Shown here: one piece after another, positions 44,314 through 56,544 of the stretch | Layout: each line of letters opens with the position of its first letter | Position numbering within the stretch: the first letter of the stretch is position 1 | Source: Prototheca cutis | Lineage: Eukaryota > Chlorophyta > Trebouxiophyceae > Chlorellales > Chlorellaceae | Direction: 5' to 3' | Length of the DNA stretch: 64,000 nucleotides | NCBI GenBank assembly: GCA_002897115.2 | Contig: BCIH01000007.1 | Span: 639,171-703,170, forward strand | Notes under the pieces: generated by a model | Told to the model about the DNA's origin: nothing | What the model saw: the letters and a program-made list of their open reading frames with translations, nothing else | The model's database searches: none | Position numbers and translations under genes: made by a program

Positions 44314-46727
44314 TCACAGGGGGAGGTTGCCGTGCTTGCGCCAAGGCCGCTCCACGCGCTTGTCCTTGAGGAGCTCGAGTTCGGCACACAGCCGGGCCCG
44401 GGTGTCGCGCGGCGCGATGACGTCGTCCAGGAACCCATGGGCGGCGGCTTGCATGGGCGTGGCAAACTTGTCCTCGTACTCGGCCGTCTTGCGCGCCTGT
44501 TCTTCTGCGCTGGAGCCCCGGAAAATGATCTCGACGGCCCCTTTGGCTCCCATGACAGCTACCTGGCCCGAGGGCCAGGCCAGGTTGACGTCGGACCGCA
44601 GGTGCTTGGAGCTCATGACGTCGTACGCGCCGCCATAGGCCTTGCGCGTGATGACCGTGAGCTTGGGCACCGTCGCCTCGGCATATGCATACAGCAGCTT
44701 GGCGCCATGGCGGATGATACCGCCGTACTCTTGCGCCGTGCCCGGGAGGAAACCGGGGACGTCCACAAACGTCGCCAGCGGAATGCCGAATGCGTCGCAG
44801 AAACGGACAAAGCGCGCGGCCTTGACCGAGGCGTCGATGTCCAGGCACCCCGCCAGCACCGCAGGCTGGTTGGCGACGACGCCGACGGTGCGCCCGCCCA
44901 GACGGCCAAACCCGACGATGATGTTCTTGGCATGGTCGCCGGCAATCTCAAAGAGCGCGCCGTCATCCAGCACCGAGCGCAGCACCGCATGCATGTCGTA
45001 GGCCTCCACGTCCGAGTCGGGGACAAGGTAGTCCAGCGCCGCACACGGCCGGTCAACGGGGTCGCGGCTCCGAACCACGGGGGCCGACTCCCGGTTGCTC
45101 GAGGGCAGGTAACTAACCAACTCACGCATGCTCGCCAGCGCCTGTACATTCATTGTGGAAATTGTTTTTGGGGGCTTTTCCTCAATTTTCGGGGGGGGAG
45201 GGGTCTGTTTCAGTGTTTCCTGACGGGATGTAAAAGCAGTTATGGCAGGGAGCAAACCTCAAGCACTTTACCTTGCCTCCGAAAAGCAGATGAATGTTCG
45301 TTATGGTCATCCTCCCAAACCACCACACACCTCAATCTCATTCTCAAAGGCGCCCACTGCCACACCCGAGCGGCTGGAGTGGGTGGACGAACCGCCCAGT
45401 TGCTCCTGTGTCACCACCTCGCCTGTGACAGACTTGACCACATCGGGCCCGGTCAGGAACATGTACGACGAGTGTTTGACCATAAAGGTGAAATCCGTCA
45501 GCGCGGGGGAGTAGACTGCGCCACCAGCGCAAGGGCCCATGATCAGCGAAATCTACAAAATTTGGTGGGTGGGGGATCTAAAGTTTTTATTGTTCCCGAG
45601 AATTTTCTTGGGGGAAAACACCCCCCCNNAAAAAAAAATAAAAATAAGAATAAAAATCCCCACCTGGGGGATGACGCCCGAAGCGTCGACATTGCGCTGG
45701 AAGACCTCGGCGTAGCCTCCCAGAGACTGCACACCCTCCTGAATCCGGGCACCGCCCGAGTCGTTCAGCCCAATCACGGGCGCACCAGCCTGTCGTTGGC
45801 ATTAGGGTTCGTAGCTGGTCGGTTTGAGGGAAGGTTTTGTATGTGCAGANCAGGAAATGGAGACGCTCTTCCACTTCACACACCCTAGAAGCACCAAAAG
45901 CGGACAGCAAGAAGCCACAGCAGTCAACACGCACCGCCATGGCCTTGTCCATGAGCCGGCAGATCTTCAGCGCGTGGGTCTCAGACAGTGAGCCGCCAAA
46001 CACGGTGAAATCCTGGCTGAACACAAAGACAGGGCGCCCAAACACAGTGCCAGAGCCCGTCACCACACCGTCACCTGTGCGTGTTTGTGCGTGCGCACGA
46101 GTTTAGGAGGAGGAAAGTGTGAAAGAGTGAGCAGCAGGCGAGGGGGTCGGCGGGCCAGGGAAACCAGGGGAGAAGGCCTGCAGACAATGCGCAATTGCAC
46201 CCAGACCACCACGCTCCTACCGTAAAAGTTCTGCTTCTCCATGCCAAAGTCGGTGCAACGGTGCTGGACCAGGGCCCCTGCCTCCATGAACGAGCCGGGA
46301 TCCAGGAATGCCTGGATCCTCTCACGGGCGGTGAGTTTGCCCTTCTCATGCTGCTTGGCGATCCGCTCCTCCCCACCCCCCAGCTCCGCGGCCTCCTTGG
46401 CCGACCGGATGCGCTCCCATTTTTTCTGCACGGTGTCAAGGGTCCAATGCTGTGATCAAAAACAACGCATCGAGTCGAGTGCGACAGGCATGTCAGCCCT
46501 GGCACCCTGCCCACGTACGTTCTCTCGCGTGTAGACGGGGAGGTCGTCGGCCTCCGGAAGCCCCGACAGCCAGCGGGCCGTCACCTGCAGGGCTCAGCGC
46601 GGATTTGTTATTGCAATGTACTGTGCATGCCGGGCAAGGTTCAGGGGAATCCACGTACCGTCTGCACAGCGCTGCATACGCGGGGCTGCAACTGGGAGCG
46701 CCTCGCGGCACGCACAAGCTGCAGCAT
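44314..46727 (-). CDS. PCCB: Mitochondrial propionyl-CoA carboxylase beta subunit
   Basis: Exons 46659-46727, 46519-46584, 46221-46449, 45935-46074, 45664-45789, 45331-45552 and 44314-45141 give 559 residues (human PCCB 539), phases closed. It opens with a mitochondrial presequence ([20 protein letters not shown]). The carboxyltransferase N-domain has [36 protein letters not shown] and [18 protein letters not shown]. The C-domain has [34 protein letters not shown] and [20 protein letters not shown]. With the biotinylated alpha subunit it makes methylmalonyl-CoA from propionyl-CoA during odd-chain and branched amino-acid breakdown. The alpha gene is not in the window. Methylcrotonyl-CoA carboxylase beta is the main alternative, but the [18 protein letters not shown] stretch favours propionyl. 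Confidence 0.93.
45621..45638 (-). repeat. Compound homopolymer in a PCCB intron
   Basis: C run, two N, then A run on the + strand; on the transcribed strand this is T-run then G-run, like those at 9558 and 12609. The two N show that the assembler could not resolve it. Confidence 0.85.
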
Positions 46728-47079
46728 CGGGACCCAAGCGACCTACAGGCTCCTCCTGATTGAATGAGGTCCTTACACCAGCCTTGATGCGATCAAAATC
46801 AAAGCAGCCTAGCTTGCAGGATTTACTTTACTGATGAAGTTGGAGCGTGAGGTGATCGCTTTGGGCTCCGTGTCCCAGACCTCGTCACGAATCCTCGTTC
46901 TCATCTCACCCTCCCTCCGATGCCGACACTTCATCCGGCGGCCCCGCGGTGGGTGCATGCGGGCCGAAAGGCAACGCTGTTCCGCATCCCAGGAACAGCC
47001 ATTCACAGCACACAGCATGTGAGCATTTACATTCTTGTTTGATCTCTTCCGGGAGAAGACGAAGGCTCTCAATATCCTA
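46728..47079. other. Shared promoter of PCCB and CMC4
   Basis: The two mitochondrial genes are divergently transcribed and separated by 352 bases, so this must serve both. The CMC4 frame is open back to 47035, and a spliced 5' exon for CMC4 may lie here. Confidence 0.55.
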
Positions 47080-47328
47080 ATGGGTGGTGGCAGCGGTGAG
47101 GAACCTCGATCCGCCGGGGAAAACAGCCCCTCCAGGCAGCGCAAGACAGTCGTCCTGGGCGGTGGGAGCAAGAATGCGTGCCAGGAGTACGCATGCCGGA
47201 TCCAGAGCTGTCTGAATAAGAACAACTTTGACGCCGAGGCTTGCCAGTGGGCCATTGACGGGCTCAAGGAGTGCTGCCGAAAATTCGGCCAGAACAGCGT
47301 CCACTGCGCCCCAATCGACACGAACTAG
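47080..47328 (+). CDS. CMC4: CMC4-like twin-Cys mitochondrial intermembrane-space protein
   Basis: A single exon of 82 residues from the ATG at 47080. A Gly/Ser-rich start is followed by ACQEYACRIQSCLNKNNFDA, then EACQWAIDGLKECCRKFG and a final HC. The order of cysteines is that of CMC4 (C..AC.IQ.CL..N.......C...I..L..CC......C). Family members are oxidised by the Mia40 relay and kept in the intermembrane space; yeast Cmc4 is linked to cytochrome oxidase. No presequence is expected, and none is seen. The start could be earlier by splicing, since the frame is open upstream. Confidence 0.8.
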   Translation: MGGGSGEEPRSAGENSPSRQRKTVVLGGGSKNACQEYACRIQSCLNKNNFDAEACQWAIDGLKECCRKFGQNSVHCAPIDTN

Positions 47329-47759
47329 GAGTTATAGACGTGGTTGTTAGGACGGCTTGTAGATATGGGCGTGCATGGTTCTCATGCTAGGCGAGTCTAG
47401 CCTGTCTTGGCCCTTTTTCACTGTGGGGACCCCACGGCAGTGGCAGACTCAGTACCCCCACCCGGTAGCTGCCATTGCCGCTCATGCTTGCTTCCTGCCC
47501 CTTCATTTCTTTCCCGCTCCCTCTCTTTCCTGTTGCTCACACGAGCATAGAAGAAGAACTTGTCCCGCTGCCGGTATCGCGCTGCTGCTGTACTGGCCAG
47601 CAGTCATCCCTCTGGTGCAGCAGCCGTCGCCGACTCCGCCTGGCCCCGATTTTGCACTCACAACGTTTGTCACGACGACGACGAGAACTGCCCCGCCCTC
47701 TGACCCCCCGGCTGCTCGTTGCTCTTTGCCGTGTGTAACACCTCAGCAGTCCCAAGTCG
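47329..47759. other. Convergent intergenic region
   Basis: 3' regions of CMC4 and NOC3. Pyrimidine-rich around 47480-47540. No gene recognised. Confidence 0.5.
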
Positions 47760-50700
47760 TCATGCCGATGCTGTTTCGGCGACGTGCCGACGGAAGGCCT
47801 GCACCTGCAGGGCCAGTCGCCTCTCCTCCCGCAGGAGGCTCTCGTGCCGCAGCATTGCCCGGGATGCCCGGAAGTGCACATCAAACCGCGGGTCCTCGGG
47901 CTCCAAGCTCAGCGCCGCCGTCTTCAGCGCCGCAGCCGCCAGCGCCAGGTTTTGCCTTTTCTTGTTCTTGGACTTGCCAATGGGCAAGGCAGCACGTGGG
48001 ACCCCCGCGCCCCGGCCGGCGCACGCTGCCACGAGCCGCCGGCCGGCTGCCTCGTCATCCTCAGTCTGTGAACCTGCAGGGGCTCGTCGACGTGAGGCCT
48101 TTCCGCCACCAGGCCCCTGGGCGGGCGGGGTAGGTCCAGGTCGGAAGGTCCCAGCCGTCGTGCTGTACTGCCGGGCGATGTCAGCGGGCAGCGCAGCGGG
48201 CGGCATCATGGACAGCTGTGCTGCTCCATCTGCCACGTCCCTTGCAGCCTGTATCCATTGGTGGAGTGTAGAGCATTGCCTTGTTAGAGTTGCTTTGTTC
48301 CGTTCTGTTTCTCTTGATTAGGGCCGCTGTCCCTGGAGGTGATCACTCCCCCTCCGCCTCTGGGCAGCGCAACAACAACGGCACTCAACCCACACGCACA
48401 CAGAGCAATGCATCAAAGACATTGGCAGCACTCACCCTTGAGACGTGTGGGTGGTAGTGCTGCGACAACAGACTCAGCTCCCACAGCGGTGCCGACAGCG
48501 CTCCAGCCTGCAATTGATTTTGTGCCGAGGGGGTTGTCGTTGATGTGACAGTGACATTTGTGCTGCCAGGCGTGAGATATGCATGACTGGCACCAGTGGT
48601 AGCTAAAGCATGCAGCAGGGGGCAGTGACAACAGGTGTTATCAACGGAGGGTTCCCTCCCCCCACCACACACACACACCTCGGCCGGGTCAACGACGTCT
48701 GGGCGGTAGGTCCGGAATGCTGAAGGCCCGCCAGCCTCGTTGTCCACCATGCCCCTGAGCCGGGGCGCCCGGCGCAGAAGGCGCTGCACGGCCAACAGCA
48801 GGCCCATGGCCGCGCCGGGGTCGCGCGCTGCGGCCCCCGCGGCGCAGGCGCGCTTGGCAAACGCCGCCAAGCGGCCGGCGTCCAGGGCCTTGCGGTTTGC
48901 CAGCACATTGTCCAGCAGGGAAGCCAGCAGCGCAGGATGCTGCTGCTGGTCCTGAGAGAGCTTGGTGGTCAGATGCTCTTCAGCTGGCGCCCCATGGCTC
49001 GAGGGGGTATTTTGCTGCGCATCGCTGGCTCCGCCGTCGTTCTCGTCGCCACCATCATCATCCCCCGCTTCCTCGTCGGCTCCACCCAGCGCGCTGACAC
49101 ATCCCTCGTCCAGCATGGCATACAGGTGTCGGAAGAAGCCTGCCTGGTCGACGGTGAACGCCTCCCCCTGGCCCGACAGGACCGAAAACACTGTCAGCAG
49201 CGCGCGGGCTTTGACCCCGGGAGGCGGCGCGGAGGAGGCCAGCAGCACATCAAACACAGCCATCAAATCCTCAAAATACTCCACTCTGTGGAGAGTAGTA
49301 CAGGGTTGTCGGGTATGCATGGCCAAGTTCATGAAACAACTGTGATTCACAAGGAAACAAGCAGCAGAGAAGTGGTAACTTTGCCCATTCCCACACTTCC
49401 CCCGTTCCCTTCAACACCACCACAATCCCCCCCCCCCCCCCCCCCATACCCTATCAGCTGGGCATGGGTTTCCAGCTGCTCGAGTACGGGGAAAAGCAGC
49501 GGGAACTTGGCATTGAACCTGGCAACCGGCATCGGCAGGCCTGTCGTTGAGGAGGGTTGGGTGGCGAGATGTGCTTGCGGGGAGAGTGGGTATTGTGGGG
49601 ATGGCCAGGTGGCCAGTGCTGTGACAACACGGCAGCATGCCCGTCCAATTCCCTCCCCATACCAAAACTCAGACCTTGTGTGTGTGAAATAATCTCGGAT
49701 GATGCAGCGTGCTTGAGCACACGAAAGTATGTTTCAAACAAGGCTTCCAGGCAGGCACTCTGCTGCGCCTGCCGCTGCTCGCGGTCGGAAGAAGCCTGCG
49801 CCTCTGCAAAGGCCTTGTCCACCTCGTCCCTCTTCTTCTTCTTCTTTTTCAGCTTCTTCCGCGCCGCCTTGGCATCTGCAGGCATTGTTATCATCGTGCT
49901 TGGTTCACTGCTTGGGTTGGAATTGTGCTGGAGGCTCGGCTGGAGGGCCGGATGCAGTTCCCTGACCCCATCCCTGCCTCCCCAACATGTTCCCGCCCCC
50001 CCCCGTCCATCCTCTCGACCTTGAAACTCCTTGGCCGACGTGATGTCTGTGGCCCGGACGGCAGCGAGAACTTGCACGACTTCGGGCGGACACACGCATC
50101 GCCGGTTCTTCACGACATCTGCCAGCAGCTGCACGGCTTCGGTGGCGGCCTGGGCATCGGCGCCCTGGGCACTTAACAATGCCGCCAGCGTAGCGGCGGT
50201 GGCACCCCGCAGGCCTGCGTCACGCGACACCACCGTCGGTACCAGCGCTTGCAGCAGGTCTGTTGTGTAATTAAAGTGCGGGGCCGTTGCCAGCAGGCGG
50301 CCCATGCATCGCGCCGCGATGCGGGCCCCCGCGGCAGCCGCAGCGCCGCCGGCCTTGCCCGCTGCCAGCACGTCGAATGCGGCGCGGAGGTACCGCTGGT
50401 ACTGCCGCAGCAGGCCCAGCTCGTAGTCACGCAGGGCCTGCACCTCCTTGGACAGCTGCTGTGGGTGGTCAGCGGAACTGGCTTCCCCCACATCCGCGGG
50501 CCGGATGCGGTAGCCGGGCAGGATGTCGACAAACACCATCTGGCCAGTGAGCAGTGCCAGGCGCGCGACCTCGGCATCTGGGCAAGTGCACAAGTCCACG
50601 ATCTCGTGCAGCTGCGCCAGATTGCGCTCCGGGTGCGCCAGTACCGCCTGCGCTGCCAGGGCCATGCTTTCCTTTGCAGCCGCCAGTTCCTCTGCCCGCG

Positions 50701-51761
50701 TCCGCGCCTCGGTTGCGGCGGCTGCTGCGGCAGTTGCGGCGGCATTTTGCTCCGCCTTGCGGTCGCGGCGGGTCGGCTGGCGTTCGGTGGCGGTCCTGTC
50801 GGACTCTTTCTCGGGCGCGGTTTCTTCCTCGGGCCCATCGTCTTCGATCGTCACACCCGGGACCCAGAGGCGCTGCGGCGGGCCCGCTGCAGCGTCACCA
50901 GAGTCCTTGACCAGATCGCCTGTCAGGGACTTGGTCGGCAGCGCCACGCCCCGCCGCCGAGCGCGCTCGTCCTCGCGAGGAGACTCGACGCGCCTCGGCC
51001 GCCGCTCGTACTCCTCCACCTCCGACCCAGAGTCCGCCTCGTCCTCTGGTGGACCCTGTGTACCGGAAACTCCTTCGTCATCTGAAAACCCATCGCTCTC
51101 CTCTTCGTCCCGCGCTGCCCGGCCCGCGGGCGGTGCCTTTTTCGTCCCAGCAGCGGCTTTGGCCAGCTCAGATGCCGGCTTGCTCTGTGACACCGACCTG
51201 CAGTGTTGATTTCCTTTTTCAGTTTTAATACACGTGTGTCGAGCCCACCCTGCCATCACCCCCACCAACCCCTGTCACCAAGAAGCAACAAGACAGCGGT
51301 TCATTTCTCCTCCCGAAGAATAAATAATGAATCCCACAAACATACTTGTCCATCTGGGACTGCTGGAGGCCCGTGAGAAAGCCCAGACTTCCGGCATGGC
51401 TCCGCACAAATTCCAGGTCCTCCTCGCTCACTCCTGGCCCATCCACGTCCAGCGCCGATGGCGGCAGAGGCACCACAAAGGAGTGCTGTGGTGTACAAGG
51501 ATTGGGGCGTGGCATCTTGAAATACCAGGAATGCAGCAAGACAAGGCTGGGGATGTGCAAGGCGGAAGGGGGTCCCACAACACCAAACAAAGGCCGGACA
51601 TAGCCCAGCCTCCTCAAGCAATGTGTACAACCAGCACATGTCGTCGCCCCTGTGCAGGCTCACAGTCGGCACATCACAAGCACCCATTAACTTACGTCTT
51701 TTGCCTTCTTTGGGCCGTTCCTCCTGGGTGGTGGGGCGCCCCGCTGGCGCTTGCCCACCAT
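47760..51761 (-). CDS. NOC3: Nucleolar complex protein 3 (ribosome biogenesis)
   Basis: Exons 51696-51761, 51346-51485, 50020-51197, 49675-49875, 49450-49540, 48679-49285, 48436-48507 and 47760-48248 give 947 residues. It starts with a basic nuclear signal (MVGKRQRGAPPPRRNGPKKA) and an acidic Glu/Asp/Ser region. The NOC3 core follows: FVDILPGYRIRP, LSKEVQALRDYELGLLRQYQ and CMGRLLATAPHFNY. Then comes the NOC3 C-terminal (CBF/Mak21-like) part with AGALSAPLWELSLLSQHYHP. NOC3 works with NOC2 in nucleolar pre-60S maturation and also in DNA replication licensing in yeast. Coiled Ala/Glu-rich and KKLKKKKKKRDEVDK stretches are visible. The exon ending at 49675 has an alternative donor in the same phase. 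Confidence 0.92.
49427..49445 (-). repeat. C run in a NOC3 intron (G run on sense strand)
   Basis: About 19 C on the + strand directly beside the donor GTATGG of the 49450-49540 exon, so the spliced transcript would carry the G run a few bases after the donor. Confidence 0.85.
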
Positions 51762-52257
51762 GGCGACCACGGCAGGCCCTGCGAGGCCTCTATTCCCGGT
51801 GGCCTGTTCCCAATCCTCACAGTGACCAGTGTTTCATATATAAAATTATGGTGTACGTCCGTGTTGCAAATGCATGAATGCAATGTGTCTCCTCTGCTCC
51901 CCGCACTTCGTCCTCGCACAAGGGTGCAGCGATTGGCCATGCCCGGTTGTCTTGCCCGAGTTCCGCAGCGGCGCGCCCTCGAAAAGCTGCAACAACTGAT
52001 CCAATCAACACGACTGCGATCTCGGGGACATCCACCCAGCCTGCAGTACCTATTCCAACCATGGCAGCATTGTAATGACGACATGCCTATCTCTATTGTA
52101 TGAACATGCCGCATGGGAATCCTGCAGTCACTGCGGTCCCGCATCTGCTCGTGCCTTCCCACTCAACCTGTGGGACGCACTGATTTGATCGACACCGAGT
52201 GCTGCCCACATGACCATGGCAGTACGCGACATGGAGCTGTGAGCTCGTCATTGAACC
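51762..52257. other. Divergent promoter region
   Basis: Between NOC3 (-) and the BT1 transporter (+). AT-rich tract near 51836-51850 (ATATATAAAATTAT) could be a TATA-type element. No gene seen. Confidence 0.5.
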
Positions 52258-54301
52258 ATGAAGGGCAGGCATGGCGATGAAGAGCGCCTGCTCGAGGAAG
52301 GAGTGCCCAGCGCAGCACCACCTCTGAAAAGGGCTTCCAGTGGTCTCTGGGATGGGACTGCCTTCCCCATCCAACCCGAGCTCATCGCTGTGTCAGTAGG
52401 TGAGATGACGGAGCGATGTATGTATGTCTCTGTGGACAGCATCATGGGCATCTCTGCCATGCACGCTGCTGTGGGGTCCCTTGGACCGCTGTGCTCCAGG
52501 TCACCAGCCCCACCCATCGCCATACCCGCAGTCTACCTCGTGCAAGGCCTGCTTGGTCTGTCCCGTCTGGCGGTGTTTGTGCACTATCAAGATGCGCTGC
52601 ACCTCGACCCTGCAGCCATAGCCGCTTACCAGAGCCTGGCCATATTCCCCTGGGTAGGTGGGTGAGGGTTTTGTGGAGCATGGGCGAACTGTTTCGGTGA
52701 GAAGGGGGCCAGGCGACCTAGACGGCCTAGGCCCGGCCCGCTCTTACAGCAGTTCAGCATGTCTCCCATGCCCGCAGATGATCAAACCCCTCTATGGGTT
52801 CATGAGCGACACCGTCCCACTGTTTGGCTACCGCCGGCGCTCATACTTGGCAAGTGGGCTGCGTGGGATTTAAGGGGTGTGTGTTTTGGGGGGTGAGGGG
52901 TACCCTGCCGGGGCTCACCAATCCATGTCTCAGAAAATGCATGGCCGCTGACATGTCCCACGTTATCTACAGAGGGGCAGGGCTTATACCCCCGCATGCA
53001 TGATGACCACCCAAACACAGGTGACGGGTGCATTGCTCAACTGCGTGTGCTGGCTGGCACTGGCCTGGCTGCTCCCCGGCGCCCTGTTGACCACGGCGCT
53101 GTTGGTGGTCAACTCTTTGACCACCGCCTGCTCTGACGTCGTGGCCGACTCCATCGTGGTGGAGTTGGCCCGCCACGAGTCCCAGGTGCAGGATATGGCA
53201 AGGGGGGAGGATGCTCGACGACCCGTTGCCCAAATACCAAAAAAACCTTCCCACCCACCCACTCACTACGCCGACCACCAAAAATGAAATCAGGGGAAGG
53301 CAGGGAGTCTGCAGTCGCTGTGTTGGGGTTCGTCGTCACTGGGAAGCGTGCTCAGTGCCTACTTCTCCGGCTCGCTCGTCAGCGCGCGGGGTCCACGCTG
53401 GGTCTTTACCGCGACCGCGCTGCTGCCGCTGCCTGTGGTCGCGGCGGGGCTGGCCATGCCGGAGCGGCCTGTGGACGCCGGGGTCCGACGGGGCGCCGCC
53501 CAGCTCCGGGCCTCGGCGCTGGCGCTGTTTGCCGGTCTGGCAAAGGCCGCCTCCAACCCAGACATCTATTTGCCCACCGCATTCGCCTTTGCCTGGCAGG
53601 TCGGTGTTCAGGGTTGGGGTGAATGGTCGATTTGGATCAGTTTGTGCTATTTTTGGGGGTAGAAATATGGGGGTGTGCGGTGCAGACTGCGCAGGGGCAT
53701 GAGGCATTGCAGTGGCTGCGTGCATCGTTCTCCCAATGCCATGAACCTCATCATCATCACACCTCCACCAATCGATGCATCAACCAGCAGGCGACGCCGA
53801 GCCTGGACGCGACGATGACAGCCTTCCAGACCCGACGACTGGGCTTTAGCACAGAGTATTTGGGCCGCATCCGGCTCGGAGGGGCCCTGGCCTCGCTGGC
53901 AGGCGTGGCCGTGTTCAACTATGGCCTGCGGTCCACGCCCTTGAGATCCATCTTCTTCTGGACCGCGGTCCTGGGAACGGGCCTGGGCCTCACCCAGCTC
54001 ATCCTCGTCACAGGTTGCGTGCTGTGGCTGCTGGTGCTTGTGCTGGGGTGTGTGTGTGTGTGTGGGTGGGGGGGGGCCACAGAATAAATGGTGCTAACCC
54101 AATAGGCAGGGCCCCAGTGGAGATACCTGTCCCGATCCATATCATATAAATTCCTCCAATTCTTGGAAACCTCCAGGGACAAACCTGCGACTGGGCATCA
54201 GCAACGAGACGTTTGCGCTGGCCGACTCAACACTGTTGTCGGTTCTCGGCCAAGTAGGGTTTATGCCCGTCCTCGTCCTGGCAGCACGCATCTGTCCCGA
54301 G
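52258..54301 (+). CDS. BT1/folate-biopterin-type transporter (3' end in gap)
   Basis: Exons 52258-52653, 52778-52849, 53021-53185, 53300-53599, 53791-54013 and 54177-54301 give 427 residues before the model runs into the 54472 gap. Major-facilitator membrane helices are evident. BT1 signatures: [29 protein letters not shown], the [20 protein letters not shown] block, [15 protein letters not shown] and the [24 protein letters not shown] block. Family members carry folates or pterins, often in plastid or plasma membranes; some carry S-adenosylmethionine. Intron 2 uses a GC donor (TTG|GCAAGT), needed to keep frame. The C-terminal helices are missing, probably in the gap. Confidence 0.86.
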
Positions 54302-54471
54302 GTGGGGCAGTGATGGCTTGCTTCTTTCTTTCTTGTGTGACGACTGGGTGTGCGTGGGGAGAGGTGCATGGCCCTACCTGTGCCGTTTGCTAGGGCCGCT
54401 GGCACATTCAAATCCCACAGCCCTAAACGTCCTTGTCCGGCCAGTGCCTCCATCGAGCCGCCTCCCATCCC

Positions 54472-55350
54472 NNNNNNNNNNNNNNNNNNNNNNNNNNNNN
54501 NNNNNNNNNNNNNNNNNNNNNNNNNNNNNNNNNNNNNNNNNNNNNNNNNNNNNNNNNNNNNNNNNNNNNNNNNNNNNNNNNNNNNNNNNNNNNNNNNNNN
54601 NNNNNNNNNNNNNNNNNNNNNNNNNNNNNNNNNNNNNNNNNNNNNNNNNNNNNNNNNNNNNNNNNNNNNNNNNNNNNNNNNNNNNNNNNNNNNNNNNNNN
54701 NNNNNNNNNNNNNNNNNNNNNNNNNNNNNNNNNNNNNNNNNNNNNNNNNNNNNNNNNNNNNNNNNNNNNNNNNNNNNNNNNNNNNNNNNNNNNNNNNNNN
54801 NNNNNNNNNNNNNNNNNNNNNNNNNNNNNNNNNNNNNNNNNNNNNNNNNNNNNNNNNNNNNNNNNNNNNNNNNNNNNNNNNNNNNNNNNNNNNNNNNNNN
54901 NNNNNNNNNNNNNNNNNNNNNNNNNNNNNNNNNNNNNNNNNNNNNNNNNNNNNNNNNNNNNNNNNNNNNNNNNNNNNNNNNNNNNNNNNNNNNNNNNNNN
55001 NNNNNNNNNNNNNNNNNNNNNNNNNNNNNNNNNNNNNNNNNNNNNNNNNNNNNNNNNNNNNNNNNNNNNNNNNNNNNNNNNNNNNNNNNNNNNNNNNNNN
55101 NNNNNNNNNNNNNNNNNNNNNNNNNNNNNNNNNNNNNNNNNNNNNNNNNNNNNNNNNNNNNNNNNNNNNNNNNNNNNNNNNNNNNNNNNNNNNNNNNNNN
55201 NNNNNNNNNNNNNNNNNNNNNNNNNNNNNNNNNNNNNNNNNNNNNNNNNNNNNNNNNNNNNNNNNNNNNNNNNNNNNNNNNNNNNNNNNNNNNNNNNNNN
55301 NNNNNNNNNNNNNNNNNNNNNNNNNNNNNNNNNNNNNNNNNNNNNNNNNN
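54472..55350. other. Assembly gap, 879 N
   Basis: Sits between the end of the BT1 gene (+) and the end of thioesterase A (-), so it hides the 3' ends of both. It ends in a run of 11 A. Confidence 0.97.
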
Positions 55351-55381
55351 AAAAAAAAAAACAAACTTTCCACGCCTGTAC

Positions 55382-56217
55382 CTTGATGTGGGTACCCTGA
55401 GCGAGCACCTTTCCTGTAGTGGCATCTGCAAGGTCAATGATCGTGGTCACGACGGTGCTGCCTGGCTTCAGGACCTGGAGGCATACGAGGGAGGGATGTT
55501 GGGAGGCCACGTTTCGCAATGCAAACTCTGTCCGCTGGCTGCGGGCCAATGCATCAGCCACGGTCTCAACCCTCTAGTCAACCAACCTTGCCGGTGATGC
55601 GGATGGTGCTGCCCAGTGGGACGGACCGGAGGTAGTTTGTGGTGATGCTCAGGCTGACGTGGGGCCTTTTCGTAATCGTGGACATGGCCGCCGAACCCAC
55701 ATCGTCCACAATGGTGGCTGGTGGATGGGTGGGTGGGGGCAAGTGGGGGCAACTTGAGAACAGTGGGACAGATGGCGCTGGGTCCAGGTCCTTGTCGATC
55801 ACCGACTGACATGACCTCCCCCGTCAGAGCTATTCAAGGTCATGATTTCCTGCTCCCCTTCAGGAACAAATACAAGCCACCATCACATGAAAGTGAAAGC
55901 GACCGCATGGGCCCCCTGTGCTCCCGGCATTCCACATGTCTGGTCAAATTCCCCACAACTTCGTTGGAGGACCTAGTCAGCACCGGATCCCACTCACCAA
56001 TGCACCCGCCGTGCATGCTGCCCATGAAATTGCAATGACGCTTCTCGACTTTCAAGAGGCATGTGATTCCTTGAGGAAAAGCCTTGATGTCGTAGATCCC
56101 TTGCAGGGCAGCGCTATCGAAGATCCGGTCATCTGGAGTGTCTCCCACTGGAGTGGACCAGAGTCCCAGGATCTTCTCCGCAAACCGCAGCATGTCCTCG
56201 CTATTCTCGCTCGCCAT
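55382..56217 (-). CDS. Hotdog-fold acyl-CoA thioesterase A (3' partial)
   Basis: Exons 55998-56217, 55587-55717 and 55382-55474 give 148 residues; the last exon is lost in the N gap. It resembles the ACOT13/THEM2 and plant acyl-CoA thioesterase families. The active-site stretch FMGSMHGGCIGATIVDDVG is split by intron 1, with the usual HGG loop and acidic residue. NYLRSVPLGSTIRITGK and KVLAQGTHIK mark the second half of the hotdog fold. Enzymes of this family hydrolyse acyl-CoA. No transit peptide is visible (start MASENSEDMLRFAEKILGLW). The ATG at 56217 fits the family length. It is the tandem partner of the gene at 56545-57516, with matching intron positions. Confidence 0.82.
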
Positions 56218-56544
56218 GGTTACAGCAGCAAAACGCTTGTACCGAGCACACTGACGTAATCAAGTTTTGCGTGATGTCATTAAATGCAGGGAGCGCAAAT
56301 CCGCTTAACCGAAGAAGATGACCCCAGGTGTCAAGTAATCTTTTGGGACCCGCCAACGTGGCCTGCCGGGCTAGGGTTTTGGCAGGCACTCTGTTGCGCT
56401 CCGCAGTCAATGAGCCCACTCTTGGCTCTGCAATCCACGCCACCAGAGAAACAGATTCAAAACTTCCTTACAGAAAAATTGAGCTTGCTCAAAAGCAGAT
56501 TCCAGGCGTAGTAAGACAAAACTGGATGCACAGGAAGGCAAGTC
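56218..56544. other. Spacer between tandem thioesterases
   Basis: 5' side of thioesterase A and 3' side of thioesterase B. Nothing else recognised. Confidence 0.5.

Noticed and set aside
44332..45888. 518-codon plus-strand frame
   Set aside because: Antisense shadow of the PCCB exons and introns; no recognisable domain.
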